Assembly (NCBI RefSeq): GCF_002262935.1
Contig: NZ_NPIA01000001.1
Location: 248,001-312,000 of the forward strand
Direction: 5' to 3'
Source: Lottiidibacillus patelloidae
Lineage (GTDB): Bacteria; Bacillota; Bacilli; Bacillales; SA5d-4
DNA length: 64,000 nucleotides
Of this stretch, positions 16,574 to 25,523 are shown piece after piece (position 1 is the stretch's first letter; the number at the start of each line of letters is the position of its first letter). The translations under genes were made by a program, and so were the position numbers. Under the pieces are notes generated by a model, which saw only the letters and a list, made by a program, of their open reading frames with translations, was not told the DNA's origin and did not search any database.

Positions 16574-18032
16574 TAAGAAGATAGATCACTTATTTAAACA
16601 ACTACCAAAACAGACGATGAGTGATGGTAATAAACAAAAGATTAGTAATCACTTAGAAAGCCTATATGAGAATAGTAGTGCCAAAAAACTTTCTTTTCGT
16701 GTATGGATTACCCGGAGTACGCTTACAGCTTTCACGATAATGGCTTTATTTTTCTTTCTTTTCACAACAGAAGGGAAGGACTTAACTAATCAATTATTCA
16801 CTAAATATATAACGACAAATGAAAATATCGGACAGCAAGAAGACCCAACACTTGCAACAAATGATGATGAATTACTTTTTATTGAAGAAAAAGATGGGTT
16901 GGAGTATAAGGTAATTCTAAATAATACAACTTTCAACGAAGGGGAAGAAATTGAGGTAGACGTAACAGTCACGAACGTTAGTAATAGTGATATATCGTAT
17001 GTCTCAGGTAGTTCCTCTTGCCCTACTACTGGAATAAATATTACGATTGAGCACAAAAGTGGAAAACGGTTATTGAAAGTAGCAAAACATGCCGAAGATA
17101 GAGTTTGTACAGATGATGTGAATTTCAGTATTTTAAAACCTGGTGAAACTAGAACATTACAAGAAACGTTTATAACGCAGTATGAAAACGGTAACTCTAG
17201 TAATATACAAGCTGGAGAATATATGGTTAACGTCGGTTTCTTCACAAAAGTAAATACTATTTTTACATTCCCAATCACAATAACAACTTCTACCACTGAA
17301 GTGGGAGTAAACGAGTTAGAAGCGATAGTTCTTGCAAAAGATCAAAAAGAAATCATAGAGTGGATGAATATTGAAGACCGGACTTTATTAGCAGTTATAA
17401 CCGAGGATGGAACGACATATTACTCATTAAATACGCAAAAAAATGAGTGGAACAAAGTAGAAGGTGAACTAAAAGTTAATCCAGAGCATTTAGTGAATGC
17501 CTTTGCGACTTATTTTGCTGAAGATGCGTATTGGATTATAACTTTTAATCAAGCGACGAGTCCCTATTTAGAGATGAAAGTGAAAATTGACGCTTATACT
17601 AGTGAGATTTTGGAAATTTGGGAAGCATCTGAAGAAAGCTTAACTACTGAAGCTGATGAGCAAGGATTCCTTTACCTGGAAGATATACTAAAGTCATTTG
17701 AAACACATGGAATTGGCCCCCTCCAACATTGGGTAAACGACGGTTCTGAAGAAGAATCAATAATTGCGAAAAAATATTCTAATACAAAATCAGTCACGTA
17801 CTATATTCAGGATGAGATTGTTTTTCACTTATATGTGTGTGAATCGATCGAGGAAAGAAAGAAAGTTTATGAAGAATTTAAAGGCGAATTTAAAATGAAG
17901 TCATTTATTCATGGAACGATGATTATCGACAATGTGCTCATCTTTTTCCAAGGGTATCAAAAAAGAGGACTTTACGAAAGAGAATGGCCAGTTCGTTTAA
18001 AACAAGTTGATAGAGACCTAAGCAATCGATAG
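16554..18032 (+). CDS. Membrane protein paired with ECF sigma, BsuPI-like ectodomain
   Basis: A 492-residue protein with a short N-terminal cytoplasmic part (about residues 1-50). A single transmembrane helix follows (TLTAFTIMALFFFLFTT), then a large outside part. The first ectodomain (about residues 100-235) looks like the BsuPI/intracellular proteinase inhibitor fold: LEYKVILNNTTFNEGEEIEVDVTV. The rest is not recognised. Start TTG 16554 follows GGAGGCG at the right distance; an ATG at 16539 inside the sigma gene has no such site. The location and topology indicate an anti-sigma factor, but no standard zinc-finger motif is seen. Confidence 0.72.
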   Translation: MKKAWDNKKIDHLFKQLPKQTMSDGNKQKISNHLESLYENSSAKKLSFRVWITRSTLTAFTIMALFFFLFTTEGKDLTNQLFTKYITTNENIGQQEDPTLATNDDELLFIEEKDGLEYKVILNNTTFNEGEEIEVDVTVTNVSNSDISYVSGSSSCPTTGINITIEHKSGKRLLKVAKHAEDRVCTDDVNFSILKPGETRTLQETFITQYENGNSSNIQAGEYMVNVGFFTKVNTIFTFPITITTSTTEVGVNELEAIVLAKDQKEIIEWMNIEDRTLLAVITEDGTTYYSLNTQKNEWNKVEGELKVNPEHLVNAFATYFAEDAYWIITFNQATSPYLEMKVKIDAYTSEILEIWEASEESLTTEADEQGFLYLEDILKSFETHGIGPLQHWVNDGSEEESIIAKKYSNTKSVTYYIQDEIVFHLYVCESIEERKKVYEEFKGEFKMKSFIHGTMIIDNVLIFFQGYQKRGLYEREWPVRLKQVDRDLSNR

Positions 18033-18040
18033 ATTGTAAG

Positions 18041-18092
18041 AACGATCTCAAAGTAGGTGCATTTAGTAGCACCACCTTTTGAGGTCGTTATG
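18041..18092 (+). terminator. Terminator-like hairpin
   Basis: Long imperfect stem (AACGATCTCAAA with TTTTGAGGTCGTT, inner GGTGC/GCACC) followed by a modest T-rich stretch. It ends the ECF operon just before coiA. Confidence 0.7.
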
Positions 18093-18141
18093 TTTTATTT
18101 AATTTAGTTTTGGGTAGCTAACAAGAAAAGGGGGGTCTGTC

Positions 18142-19341
18142 CTGTTAGTTGCCAAACTAGGAAATGGAAAGCAATTATCATTAGCAGAAGTTGACGAGCA
18201 AATAAAAGCACAATTAAAAGGAAAGAAGAAAAGTTTTTACTGCCCAATCTGCGAAGAGCGTTTACTATTAAAAGCTGGAAATAAACGGAGATGGCATTTT
18301 GCCCACCAAAAGAATAGTTCCTGTCTTGTAGAGCAAGAAGCGGAAACGGAGTACCATCTGAACGGGAAAATTTTATTATATCAATGGTTAAAAAAGCAAT
18401 ATCGACAAGTCTATTTAGAATATTACATTCGTTCAATTAAACAACGTCCTGACATATTAGTTCAAACGGAAGACGGTCCTGTAGCGATTGAGTTTCAATG
18501 TTCAAACATTCCAGAAAGCCACTTAATAAAAAGAACCGAAATGTACAATCAACGAAACATCAAACCTCTTTGGATCCTTGGGAGCAAAAGATTAAAAAGG
18601 AAGAAAAACTATTTCCAGCTAACAGCGATGGACTGGCTTACAGTACAATTCAACACAAAACCATTCGTCGTTTATTTTAATCCTACTAATAAGCAATTTA
18701 CATTACTCCATTCGTTATCACCTTTTTCTGAAGGGAAAGTATTTGCAGGTAATATGAACATGAAATTGCATCACACATCATTACAACAACTTATACACCC
18801 TTTAATAAAAATGGAGAGGGTTTCTGATGCTTGGTTTAATGAAAAGAGAAAATGGCGTTTATCGTGCCATTATGAAAATAAGAAAGCAGCACATTTTATC
18901 CGCAATGAACTGCAAAAGAAGCGATTGCACTTATGTTACATTCCTTCAGTTTGCGGTGTGCCTCATAACTTTACCTATTTAATTAAAACACCAACAGTAT
19001 ACTGGCAAACTTGGATTTTCTTGAAATTTCTATATAAAAAAGAAAAATATACAACATTTGATAGTAGAGAAATTATTAATTCTTTTGCCCATTGTGCAAA
19101 AGTACAAAAATTTTCAGTAAGAAGATTTCCATGTATTTCAGGAAAATACAAGTATTTTGCACAGGCAATACATGCATATTTACAATTACTTTGTAATTTA
19201 AATTATTTAAGAAAAAAATCGAAACACACTTATATAATTATGAATGAAATTACACCAACAACCTCAAACTATGAAGCGATAGGGAAGGACAAAAGCATTG
19301 TAAAGAAAATAAATCAATTCAACAATAAAGCAAATAATTAG
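18142..19341 (+). CDS. coiA: Competence protein CoiA, CTG start
   Basis: CoiA is needed for efficient recombination of incoming DNA during competence and has a nuclease-like domain. The frame is open from a TAG at 18115, and the natural start is CTG 18142 (reads M-L-V-A-K-L). It is preceded by AAGGGGGG with a 6-base spacing; no ATG, GTG or TTG serves. The 399 residues include FYCPICEERLLLKAG, RRWHFAHQK and the nuclease-like RPDILVQTEDGPVAIEFQCS, all typical of CoiA. An internal ATG at 18541 would remove this core. No terminator is evident before pepF. Confidence 0.88.
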   Translation: MLVAKLGNGKQLSLAEVDEQIKAQLKGKKKSFYCPICEERLLLKAGNKRRWHFAHQKNSSCLVEQEAETEYHLNGKILLYQWLKKQYRQVYLEYYIRSIKQRPDILVQTEDGPVAIEFQCSNIPESHLIKRTEMYNQRNIKPLWILGSKRLKRKKNYFQLTAMDWLTVQFNTKPFVVYFNPTNKQFTLLHSLSPFSEGKVFAGNMNMKLHHTSLQQLIHPLIKMERVSDAWFNEKRKWRLSCHYENKKAAHFIRNELQKKRLHLCYIPSVCGVPHNFTYLIKTPTVYWQTWIFLKFLYKKEKYTTFDSREIINSFAHCAKVQKFSVRRFPCISGKYKYFAQAIHAYLQLLCNLNYLRKKSKHTYIIMNEITPTTSNYEAIGKDKSIVKKINQFNNKANN

Positions 19342-19444
19342 AATTCTTTCCAAGAAATTAGTAAAATAGAAAGGTAATCCAATATTCTTATCGAATTAAG
19401 TAAATTGGATATTAAATGTAAATTAATTTTTGGGGGTGCGGTAA

Positions 19445-21265
19445 TTGTCTCAGGAAAATAAAGTAAAAGCTTTACCGAAACGAGAGGAAACAAAAGTCGA
19501 AGATACTTGGAGACTAGAAGATATATTTGCAACGGATGAAACTTGGGAAAAAGAATTTACAGAAGTAAAAGCTCTAATTCCAGAAATGGAATCTTTCTCT
19601 GGTAAACTTGGTGATTCATCAGAAATGCTTTATAAAGTCTTAAAAGCACAAGATGAAATTTCTAATCGACTAGGAAAGTTATATACATATGCACATATGC
19701 GTTATGACCAAGATACAACGAATTCTTTTTATCAAGGGTTAAATGATCGAGCTATGAGCCTTTATACGCAAGTGAGTAGTGCACTTTCTTATATTGTGCC
19801 AGAAATATTATCTATTCCAGAAGATAAGCTACAATCTTTCTTAAAAGAAAATGAAGAGCTTAGTCTATATAAACAATCATTAGACGAAATTAATCGTCAA
19901 CGTCCACACGTATTATCTGCTTCTGAAGAAGCGTTATTAGCACAAGCTGGCGAAGTATTAGGAAGCTCAAGCAATACGTTTGGTATGTTAAACAATGCAG
20001 ACATGAAATTCCCGACTGTGAAAGATGAAAATGGGGAAGAAGTTGAAGTGACACACGGTCGTTATATTCGCTTTTTAGAAAGTGAAGATCGTCGTGTAAG
20101 AGAAGATGGCTTTAAAGCAGTCTATAGTACGTATGATAAATTCAAAAACACGTTTGCTAGTACGCTAAGTGGAACTGTAAAAAAAGATAACTTTTATGCG
20201 AAAGTAAGAAATTATTCTTCAGCTCGCGAAGCGGCATTAAGTGGAAATAATATTCCTGAAACGGTTTACGATAACTTAGTTTCAACGATTAATGACCATT
20301 TACACTTACTACATCGTTACATTGCACTTCGTAAAAAAATGTTAGGTGTCGATGAATTGCATATGTACGATCTTTATACGCCATTAATTAAAGATGTAAA
20401 AATGGAAGTGTCTTATGAAGAAGCAAAAGACCTTATTTTAAAGGGACTTGAGCCGTTAGGGAAAGAATACAATGAAATTTTAGCTGAAGGTTTTGAAAAC
20501 CGTTGGGTAGATGTTCATGAAAATGTTGGTAAACGTAGTGGAGCATATTCTTCAGGGACTTATGGCACAAATCCATACATCTTAATGAATTGGCAGGATA
20601 ATGTAAATAATTTATTTACATTAGCACATGAATTTGGACATTCCGTACACAGTTATTACACACGTAAATCTCAGCCGTATCCATACGGAAATTACTCTAT
20701 TTTCGTAGCGGAAGTTGCTTCAACATGTAATGAAGCATTATTAAACGACTACTTGTTGAAAGTAACTGATGATAAAAAGAAAAAGCTCTACCTTCTAAAT
20801 CACTACTTAGAAGCATTCCGCGGAACAGTTTTCCGTCAAACAATGTTTGCTGAGTTTGAACATTTAATTCATGAAAAAGCACAAAATGGGGAAGCATTAA
20901 CGCCAGATTTATTAACAGAAACGTACTATGATTTAAATGTGAAGTACTTTGGTAAAGATGATATCCATATTGATAAAGAAATTGGTTTAGAGTGGTCTCG
21001 TATTCCACACTTCTATTACAATTATTATGTGTATCAATATGCGACTGGCTTCAGCGCTGCTGCGGCATTATCGAAGCAAATCTTAGAAGAAGGTGAACCA
21101 GCAGTAACTCGCTACATTGACTTCTTAAAAGCTGGTAGCTCTGACTACCCAATTGAAGTTTTAAAGAAAGCTGGAGTAGATATGACTTCTGCTGAACCGA
21201 TTAAGCAAGCGTTAACGGTATTTGAAGATACGTTAAATGAAATGGAGAAGTTATTAGCAGAATAA
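19445..21265 (+). CDS. pepF: Oligoendopeptidase F
   Basis: A cytoplasmic zinc metallopeptidase of the M3 family that cleaves short peptides. The HExxH-type zinc motif is LAHEFGHSVHS (about residues 390-400) with the downstream Glu in FVAEVASTCNEALL. The length of 606 residues matches PepF/YjbG. The start is TTG 19445, with GGGGGTG ahead of it. It keeps the B. subtilis coiA-pepF order, 103 bp after coiA. Confidence 0.95.
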   Translation: MSQENKVKALPKREETKVEDTWRLEDIFATDETWEKEFTEVKALIPEMESFSGKLGDSSEMLYKVLKAQDEISNRLGKLYTYAHMRYDQDTTNSFYQGLNDRAMSLYTQVSSALSYIVPEILSIPEDKLQSFLKENEELSLYKQSLDEINRQRPHVLSASEEALLAQAGEVLGSSSNTFGMLNNADMKFPTVKDENGEEVEVTHGRYIRFLESEDRRVREDGFKAVYSTYDKFKNTFASTLSGTVKKDNFYAKVRNYSSAREAALSGNNIPETVYDNLVSTINDHLHLLHRYIALRKKMLGVDELHMYDLYTPLIKDVKMEVSYEEAKDLILKGLEPLGKEYNEILAEGFENRWVDVHENVGKRSGAYSSGTYGTNPYILMNWQDNVNNLFTLAHEFGHSVHSYYTRKSQPYPYGNYSIFVAEVASTCNEALLNDYLLKVTDDKKKKLYLLNHYLEAFRGTVFRQTMFAEFEHLIHEKAQNGEALTPDLLTETYYDLNVKYFGKDDIHIDKEIGLEWSRIPHFYYNYYVYQYATGFSAAAALSKQILEEGEPAVTRYIDFLKAGSSDYPIEVLKKAGVDMTSAEPIKQALTVFEDTLNEMEKLLAE

Positions 21266-21269
21266 AAAT

Positions 21270-21301
21270 AAGGTCATGCCGCATCTGCGGTATGACCTTT
21301 G
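21270..21301. terminator. Terminator after pepF
   Basis: Fourteen-base stem AAGGTCATGCCGCA with TGCGGTATGACCTT and a two-base loop. T content after the stem is weak on the plus strand; the minus strand small gene ends at the same place. Confidence 0.75.
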
Positions 21302-21496
21302 TTAGTTTTTAAAACCTTTAAATTGCTTTGAACGACTAGGACGATTTCCTTGTAATCCTAATTGAATAGTAAATAGAATTGCTAAAAATAATGCTGGTCC
21401 AGCAATATATATTGGCATAAGCTGCATCAAGCTTAACAAATAAAAAATAAAGCATACAGTAACAATGGCGACGAATAATAAAAGGTAAATAAACAT
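21302..21496 (-). CDS. Small two-helix membrane protein, unknown
   Basis: A 64-residue protein with two hydrophobic segments (FIYLLLFVAIVTVCFIFYLL and MPIYIAGPALFLAILFTIQL) and a basic tail GNRPSRSKQFKGFKN. Start ATG 21496 has AGGAGTGG five bases upstream; a longer reading from 21553 adds residues without a ribosome site. I recognise no family. It sits between pepF and yjbH. Confidence 0.6.
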   Translation of the reverse strand: MFIYLLLFVAIVTVCFIFYLLSLMQLMPIYIAGPALFLAILFTIQLGLQGNRPSRSKQFKGFKN

Positions 21497-21566
21497 TGAA
21501 CCACTCCTTTTATAAAGGTGTCTTCCATAGTATCTATATGCTTGTGTAAGCAATAATAATCACTAT

Positions 21567-22484
21567 TTATTTGCTTTTGCCTATATATCTCCAAAACGTA
21601 CCGTGTTTCATTGGAACAAGTTCCACGATTTGCTTTAGCATATATTTCTTCATTTTTTTATCCATTTCCTCACAGGAAACATTGTAAACTGTCGATAACT
21701 CTTTCGTTGCAACAAATTGGAATCGCTCCATGAAGGCTTGTATAGTAGGTGGTTTTGCCGCCACTAATGTTTCAGGAACCATTTCTTGTAATATTTGTAC
21801 GTAAATATTGTAATCATAATAGCCAGTTACTTTAACACCTTCATCTTCAATACGTTCATTGAAGAAAACTAATGTTGGATTCTCTTCTACTTCCATTTCC
21901 TTCGTAATTTCTACATCACATTTTAATGCTTTTTGCGCCGACTTAGAATGTAAATCAATTAAAAATTCCTCGCGGTCTAGACCTGCCTCATCAGCACATT
22001 GAGCTAGTACTTCCTCATCTGTAACATTTTGCTTTTGTAAAAATAATAATTCACGGAGCTTTCTTAAAAACATTACGCCGTGTCTTTTCCCTTGAAGTTC
22101 AGCGGCTTTAATTGCGATTGAAGCCATAAATAAAGATGAAAGTGGTGCTTCTTTCCATATGTCCCCATCACAAGACATACCGGAACGGCTAGCAGCTTTT
22201 TCCCATATTTGAGCTAAATCAGTAACATTCGTTTTCATTGGCTTATTTAAACTCGTTAAGTTCCCGCTTAACACATAACGAATGGTTAAGTATTGCCCAT
22301 ACTCAATTAATAGTTTTTTCAAGATAGGCTCTAATCCCCAACATTCTGGACATAAGGGGTCAATAAATACGTATATTTCTACTCGCTTTTTTGGGTTAGG
22401 AGTAACATTTTTCGTGGTGTACTCAACAGGACCACAATATCCAGCTGTTTGGTCACAGTTTGTTTGATCATTTTGTAACGTCAA
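21567..22484 (-). CDS. yjbH: ClpXP adaptor YjbH (SpxH)
   Basis: YjbH delivers Spx to the ClpXP protease. The 305-residue protein has the His/Cys-rich N-terminus (NCDQTAGYCGP) that binds zinc in the family. A DsbA-like domain with the CxxC motif PLCPECWGLEP at about residues 45-51 follows. The C-terminal half contains NPTLVFFNERIEDEGVKVTGYYDY. The start appears to be TTG 22484, with GGGGAG eight bases upstream. Its target gene spx lies about 9 kb away. The hemoglobin gene yjbI precedes it by 17 bp in the same operon. Confidence 0.92.
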   Translation of the reverse strand: MTLQNDQTNCDQTAGYCGPVEYTTKNVTPNPKKRVEIYVFIDPLCPECWGLEPILKKLLIEYGQYLTIRYVLSGNLTSLNKPMKTNVTDLAQIWEKAASRSGMSCDGDIWKEAPLSSLFMASIAIKAAELQGKRHGVMFLRKLRELLFLQKQNVTDEEVLAQCADEAGLDREEFLIDLHSKSAQKALKCDVEITKEMEVEENPTLVFFNERIEDEGVKVTGYYDYNIYVQILQEMVPETLVAAKPPTIQAFMERFQFVATKELSTVYNVSCEEMDKKMKKYMLKQIVELVPMKHGTFWRYIGKSK

Positions 22485-22501
22485 TGTTATTCTCCCCTTT
22501 C

Positions 22502-22879
22502 TTACTGCCTATCTGGTTGATTAATCATATGTTCAGCAGTTGTTGTAAGTCGTTGAAAAATTGCACTACGCCACGTTTCATCTAACTCTATATCATTTAG
22601 AGCAGCTTCCATACATGATAACCAAGCTTTTGCTCGTTTAGGTGTAATTTCAAAAGGCATATGTCTTGCGCGTAGCATTGGGTGGCCATGTTCCATTGAG
22701 AATAGGGGCTCACCACCTAAAAACTGAGTTAAAAATTGCACTTGCTTTCTTTTTGTCTCAGTTAGGTCATCAGGGAATATTGGCTTTAACTCTGGATGCA
22801 ATGCAACGTATTCATAAAAATGGTGAACGAGTGCTTTTACAGTTTTCTCTCCACCAATTTCTTCAAACGGTGTTTTCAT
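22502..22879 (-). CDS. yjbI: Truncated hemoglobin YjbI (group II)
   Basis: A 125-residue 2-on-2 globin. The proximal His is in RARHMPFEI, with the group II Trp in KAWLSCMEAAL and the distal-region pattern HHFYEYVALHPELKPIFP. Such proteins bind oxygen or act on peroxide or nitric oxide; YjbI of B. subtilis is of this type. It is transcribed with yjbH, a Spx regulator. ATG 22879 has AAAGGGT upstream at about 8 bases. Confidence 0.93.
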   Translation of the reverse strand: MKTPFEEIGGEKTVKALVHHFYEYVALHPELKPIFPDDLTETKRKQVQFLTQFLGGEPLFSMEHGHPMLRARHMPFEITPKRAKAWLSCMEAALNDIELDETWRSAIFQRLTTTAEHMINQPDRQ

Positions 22880-22946
22880 AAAGTAGTACCCTTTCTTTGT
22901 GTATCTATATCTATTTTAGCAATAGTTAAAATAGAGTGGCAAATAA

Positions 22947-23537
22947 TTAGATTGACGATTGTTGTTTCTTCTTCTCTGTAAAAAAGCGAATGATTTTATT
23001 ATCTGTATTGCGGACAGGAATATGATAACTATTTAATAGTGCTAAAAAGAGACTATTCCCGATTTCTCTGTCTTCTACCTCATATTCAAGTTCAAAGTCT
23101 TCTTTATTTAAATACATACTATGGTCGAGAAATAATTTTCCTTCTTTATAAGGGAAAGAGACCCGGTTGGTTTTCAAATTACCTAATAAAGTGAGAGAAT
23201 CTGTAGCAATGCCAATTTGTTTAATCACTTCATTCACCGCACCGTTGGGGATTCGGCCAATCTTCTTAATGACATCAAATTCTTCAATTGATATACGTTG
23301 ATTAGTCTCTAATACACCTGCTTTAACTGGCTGCTTTAATGTCAATGTATAGTAACCGTTCTTTTCGCGTACTCGCAAGGCGGACTTCGCTTGCATTAAC
23401 GAAAAATCTTGTGTGTCTAAGTAATAATTTATTTGAGTATATATATCATTTGTATCTATTGAAAATTCTTGTAGTAATTGCAAATACTCTTGATTGGTAA
23501 GCATGTTTTTAAATTCTATTTCAAGCTGTTGGCTCAT
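22947..23537 (-). CDS. yjbK: CYTH-domain protein YjbK (triphosphatase-like)
   Basis: A 196-residue protein of the CYTH (triphosphate tunnel) superfamily. The N-terminal ExExK-type motif is visible as LEIEFKNML, followed by strands with alternating charged residues (SALRVREKNGYYTLTLKQP, NRVSFPYKEGKLFLDHSMY, DFELEYEVED). CYTH enzymes hydrolyse triphosphates such as inorganic tripolyphosphate. The yjbJ lytic transglycosylase gene found beside it in B. subtilis is absent here. GGAGC lies about 8 bases before ATG 23537. Confidence 0.88.
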   Translation of the reverse strand: MSQQLEIEFKNMLTNQEYLQLLQEFSIDTNDIYTQINYYLDTQDFSLMQAKSALRVREKNGYYTLTLKQPVKAGVLETNQRISIEEFDVIKKIGRIPNGAVNEVIKQIGIATDSLTLLGNLKTNRVSFPYKEGKLFLDHSMYLNKEDFELEYEVEDREIGNSLFLALLNSYHIPVRNTDNKIIRFFTEKKKQQSSI

Positions 23538-23661
23538 TATTTAGAGCTCCTTCCATCCGTGCGATTACTTTTATTATTACAGATATCTGTAGTGTTCTCA
23601 ATTTAAATGCAATGGGACATATGGTAAACTAAACGTAACGAACAACATTTAGGGGGAACAT

Positions 23662-24066
23662 ATGATGAAAAAGCGCTTAGACGTTATTAATTCTAGCGTT
23701 GAAGAAAACAAGTTGAAATTAATGATTGAAGATTCTTTAACTCCTAGTGATGCAAAGCAATTACATGCGACAGGTAGTATGTTAGTTGACTCAGATCATT
23801 TAGCACTAATTTACATACTAGAAAACGATACTGACTTTGTTTATTTAGCGATAGGAAATGACCATTGGGAAAAATTATCTTCAGCGATAGATGAAGAGTT
23901 AATTATTGAACTTCATATACAAACAACAAATGATGAACTACATAAGATTGAATTAGAAAATATTACGGCTGAATTTGCTTACTTAAAAGATAACATTGCT
24001 GATAATGCAAATTATGGTGAAGAAATGGTTAATAAGTTTTCGGAAGTCTTTTTACCTCAAAAGTAG
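23662..24066 (+). CDS. yjbL: UPF0738-family protein YjbL
   Basis: A 134-residue cytoplasmic protein matching YjbL of B. subtilis by position and appearance (MLVDSDHLALIYILEND, then DFVYLAIGNDHWEKL). Its function is unknown. It is rich in acidic residues and has no membrane segment. The ribosome site is GGGGGAA; the start could be the first or second of two adjacent ATGs. It begins a rightward set with yjbM, NAD kinase and yjbO and is divergent from yjbK. Confidence 0.82.
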   Translation: MMKKRLDVINSSVEENKLKLMIEDSLTPSDAKQLHATGSMLVDSDHLALIYILENDTDFVYLAIGNDHWEKLSSAIDEELIIELHIQTTNDELHKIELENITAEFAYLKDNIADNANYGEEMVNKFSEVFLPQK

Positions 24067-24081
24067 TGGCGGTGATTTATT

Positions 24082-24693
24082 ATGGAGAATTGGGATCTTT
24101 TTCTAGCACCATATCAACAAGTTGTAGAAGAATTAAAAGTAAAGCTAAAAGTAATGCGAGAGCAATTCGATAACCTTTCGGATCATTCACCGATTGAGTT
24201 TGTAACTGGTAGAGTGAAACCGATTCCGAGTATACTAATTAAGGCAAAAGAAAAAGGCTTAAATGCCGATAATTATCACGAAATTCAAGATCTTGCTGGC
24301 TTACGTATCATGTGTCAATTTGTTGATGACATTTACACCGTAATTGAACTCCTAAGAGGAAGAAGCGATTTTGAAATCGTTGAAGAGCGGGATTACATTT
24401 CACGGAATAAAGTAAGTGGTTATCGGTCTTATCATGTCGTTATTTCATATCCTGTTGAGACAATCAATGGGCAGGTAAAAGTGTTAGCTGAAATTCAAGT
24501 GCGTACACTTGCAATGAACTTTTGGGCGACGATTGAACATTCGATTAATTATAAATACAGTGGACAAATACCTGAAAACATTCATGCTCGTTTGCGCAGA
24601 GCAGCTGAAGCTTCTGCTCGTTTAGATGAGGAAATGTCTAATATTCGCGAGGAAATACAAGAAGCACAAAAAATCTTTCATCGAAAGAAATAA
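24082..24693 (+). CDS. yjbM: Small alarmone synthetase YjbM (SasB/RelQ)
   Basis: Synthesises (p)ppGpp from GTP/GDP and ATP, independently of the ribosome. The 203 residues are a lone synthetase domain without hydrolase or TGS domains, as in RelQ. Seen: [16 protein letters not shown], the [11 protein letters not shown] motif, [11 protein letters not shown] and the catalytic [18 protein letters not shown] (Glu of EIQVRT). The C-terminal helix rich in Glu fits the tetramer-forming helix of this class. The gene is 15 bp after yjbL and is followed by NAD kinase, the usual order. Confidence 0.95.
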   Translation: MENWDLFLAPYQQVVEELKVKLKVMREQFDNLSDHSPIEFVTGRVKPIPSILIKAKEKGLNADNYHEIQDLAGLRIMCQFVDDIYTVIELLRGRSDFEIVEERDYISRNKVSGYRSYHVVISYPVETINGQVKVLAEIQVRTLAMNFWATIEHSINYKYSGQIPENIHARLRRAAEASARLDEEMSNIREEIQEAQKIFHRKK

Positions 24694-24725
24694 ATTTACG
24701 CCTATTCCTAATTGAGGTGGATAAT

Positions 24726-25523
24726 ATGAAATTTGCAATTGAATCTAGAGGCGATCGTTTATCAGATACATTAAAGCATAAAATGAAAGCTTATTTAACA
24801 GATTTCGAATTAACTTATGATGATGAAACACCTGATATTGTAGTTTCAATTGGTGGAGATGGAACGCTACTTCACGCTTTTCACCGTTACCAACATAGAT
24901 TAAGTGAAACAGCATTTGTTGGGATGCATACAGGCCATTTAGGTTTTTATGCGGATTGGGTTCCTGAAGAGGTAGAGAAATTAGTTATTCATATTGCAAA
25001 AACGCCAATCCAACATATTGAGTACCCGTTAATTGAAGTAATTGTACGCTATAGTGATGAGAAAAAAGAAGAACGTTTTTTAGCAATGAATGAATGTACA
25101 GTTAAAGCTGTAGAAGGCTCGCTTGTCTTGGACGTAAACATTAAAGGGGAGCGCTTTGAAACATTCCGAGGAGATGGCCTATGTTTGTCAACGCCTTCTG
25201 GAAGTACAGCATATAATAAAGCTTTAGGTGGGGCAATTCTTCATCCATCGCTAGAAGCATTCCAAATAGCTGAAATGGCATCCATAAATAACCGAGTGTT
25301 TCGAACAATTGGGTCACCATTAATTTTACCGAAACATCATACTTGCTTATTAAGACCTTTAAAAGAGATGGAATTTCAAATTACAATTGATCACTTATCA
25401 GGTTTTCATGACAATGTTAGTTCCATTCAATGTCGAGTAGCAGAGGAAAAAGTACGATTTGCTCGTTTCCGTCCATTTCCATTTTGGAAACGTGTCCGTG
25501 ATGCCTTTGTTGCGGAGGATTAA
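24726..25523 (+). CDS. ppnK: NAD kinase
   Basis: Phosphorylates NAD to NADP in the cytoplasm. The 265-residue protein contains the [11 protein letters not shown] nucleotide motif near residue 45, the NE/D motif in AMNECTVKA and the [24 protein letters not shown] region. I start it at ATG 24726 (MKFAIESRG), with GAGGTGG seven bases upstream. An in-frame GTG at 24717 overlaps that ribosome site and is unlikely. It is directly followed by yjbO. Confidence 0.95.
   Translation: MKFAIESRGDRLSDTLKHKMKAYLTDFELTYDDETPDIVVSIGGDGTLLHAFHRYQHRLSETAFVGMHTGHLGFYADWVPEEVEKLVIHIAKTPIQHIEYPLIEVIVRYSDEKKEERFLAMNECTVKAVEGSLVLDVNIKGERFETFRGDGLCLSTPSGSTAYNKALGGAILHPSLEAFQIAEMASINNRVFRTIGSPLILPKHHTCLLRPLKEMEFQITIDHLSGFHDNVSSIQCRVAEEKVRFARFRPFPFWKRVRDAFVAED

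Noticed and set aside
16790-17296. 168-codon minus-strand frame inside the BsuPI-like protein gene
   Set aside because: No ribosome site, hydrophobic repetitive product, and the plus-strand gene is well supported.
18104-18541. coiA as a truncated pseudogene beginning at ATG 18541
   Set aside because: The frame is intact upstream to a CTG with a strong ribosome site, and the conserved CoiA core lies in that upstream part, so I treat the gene as complete.
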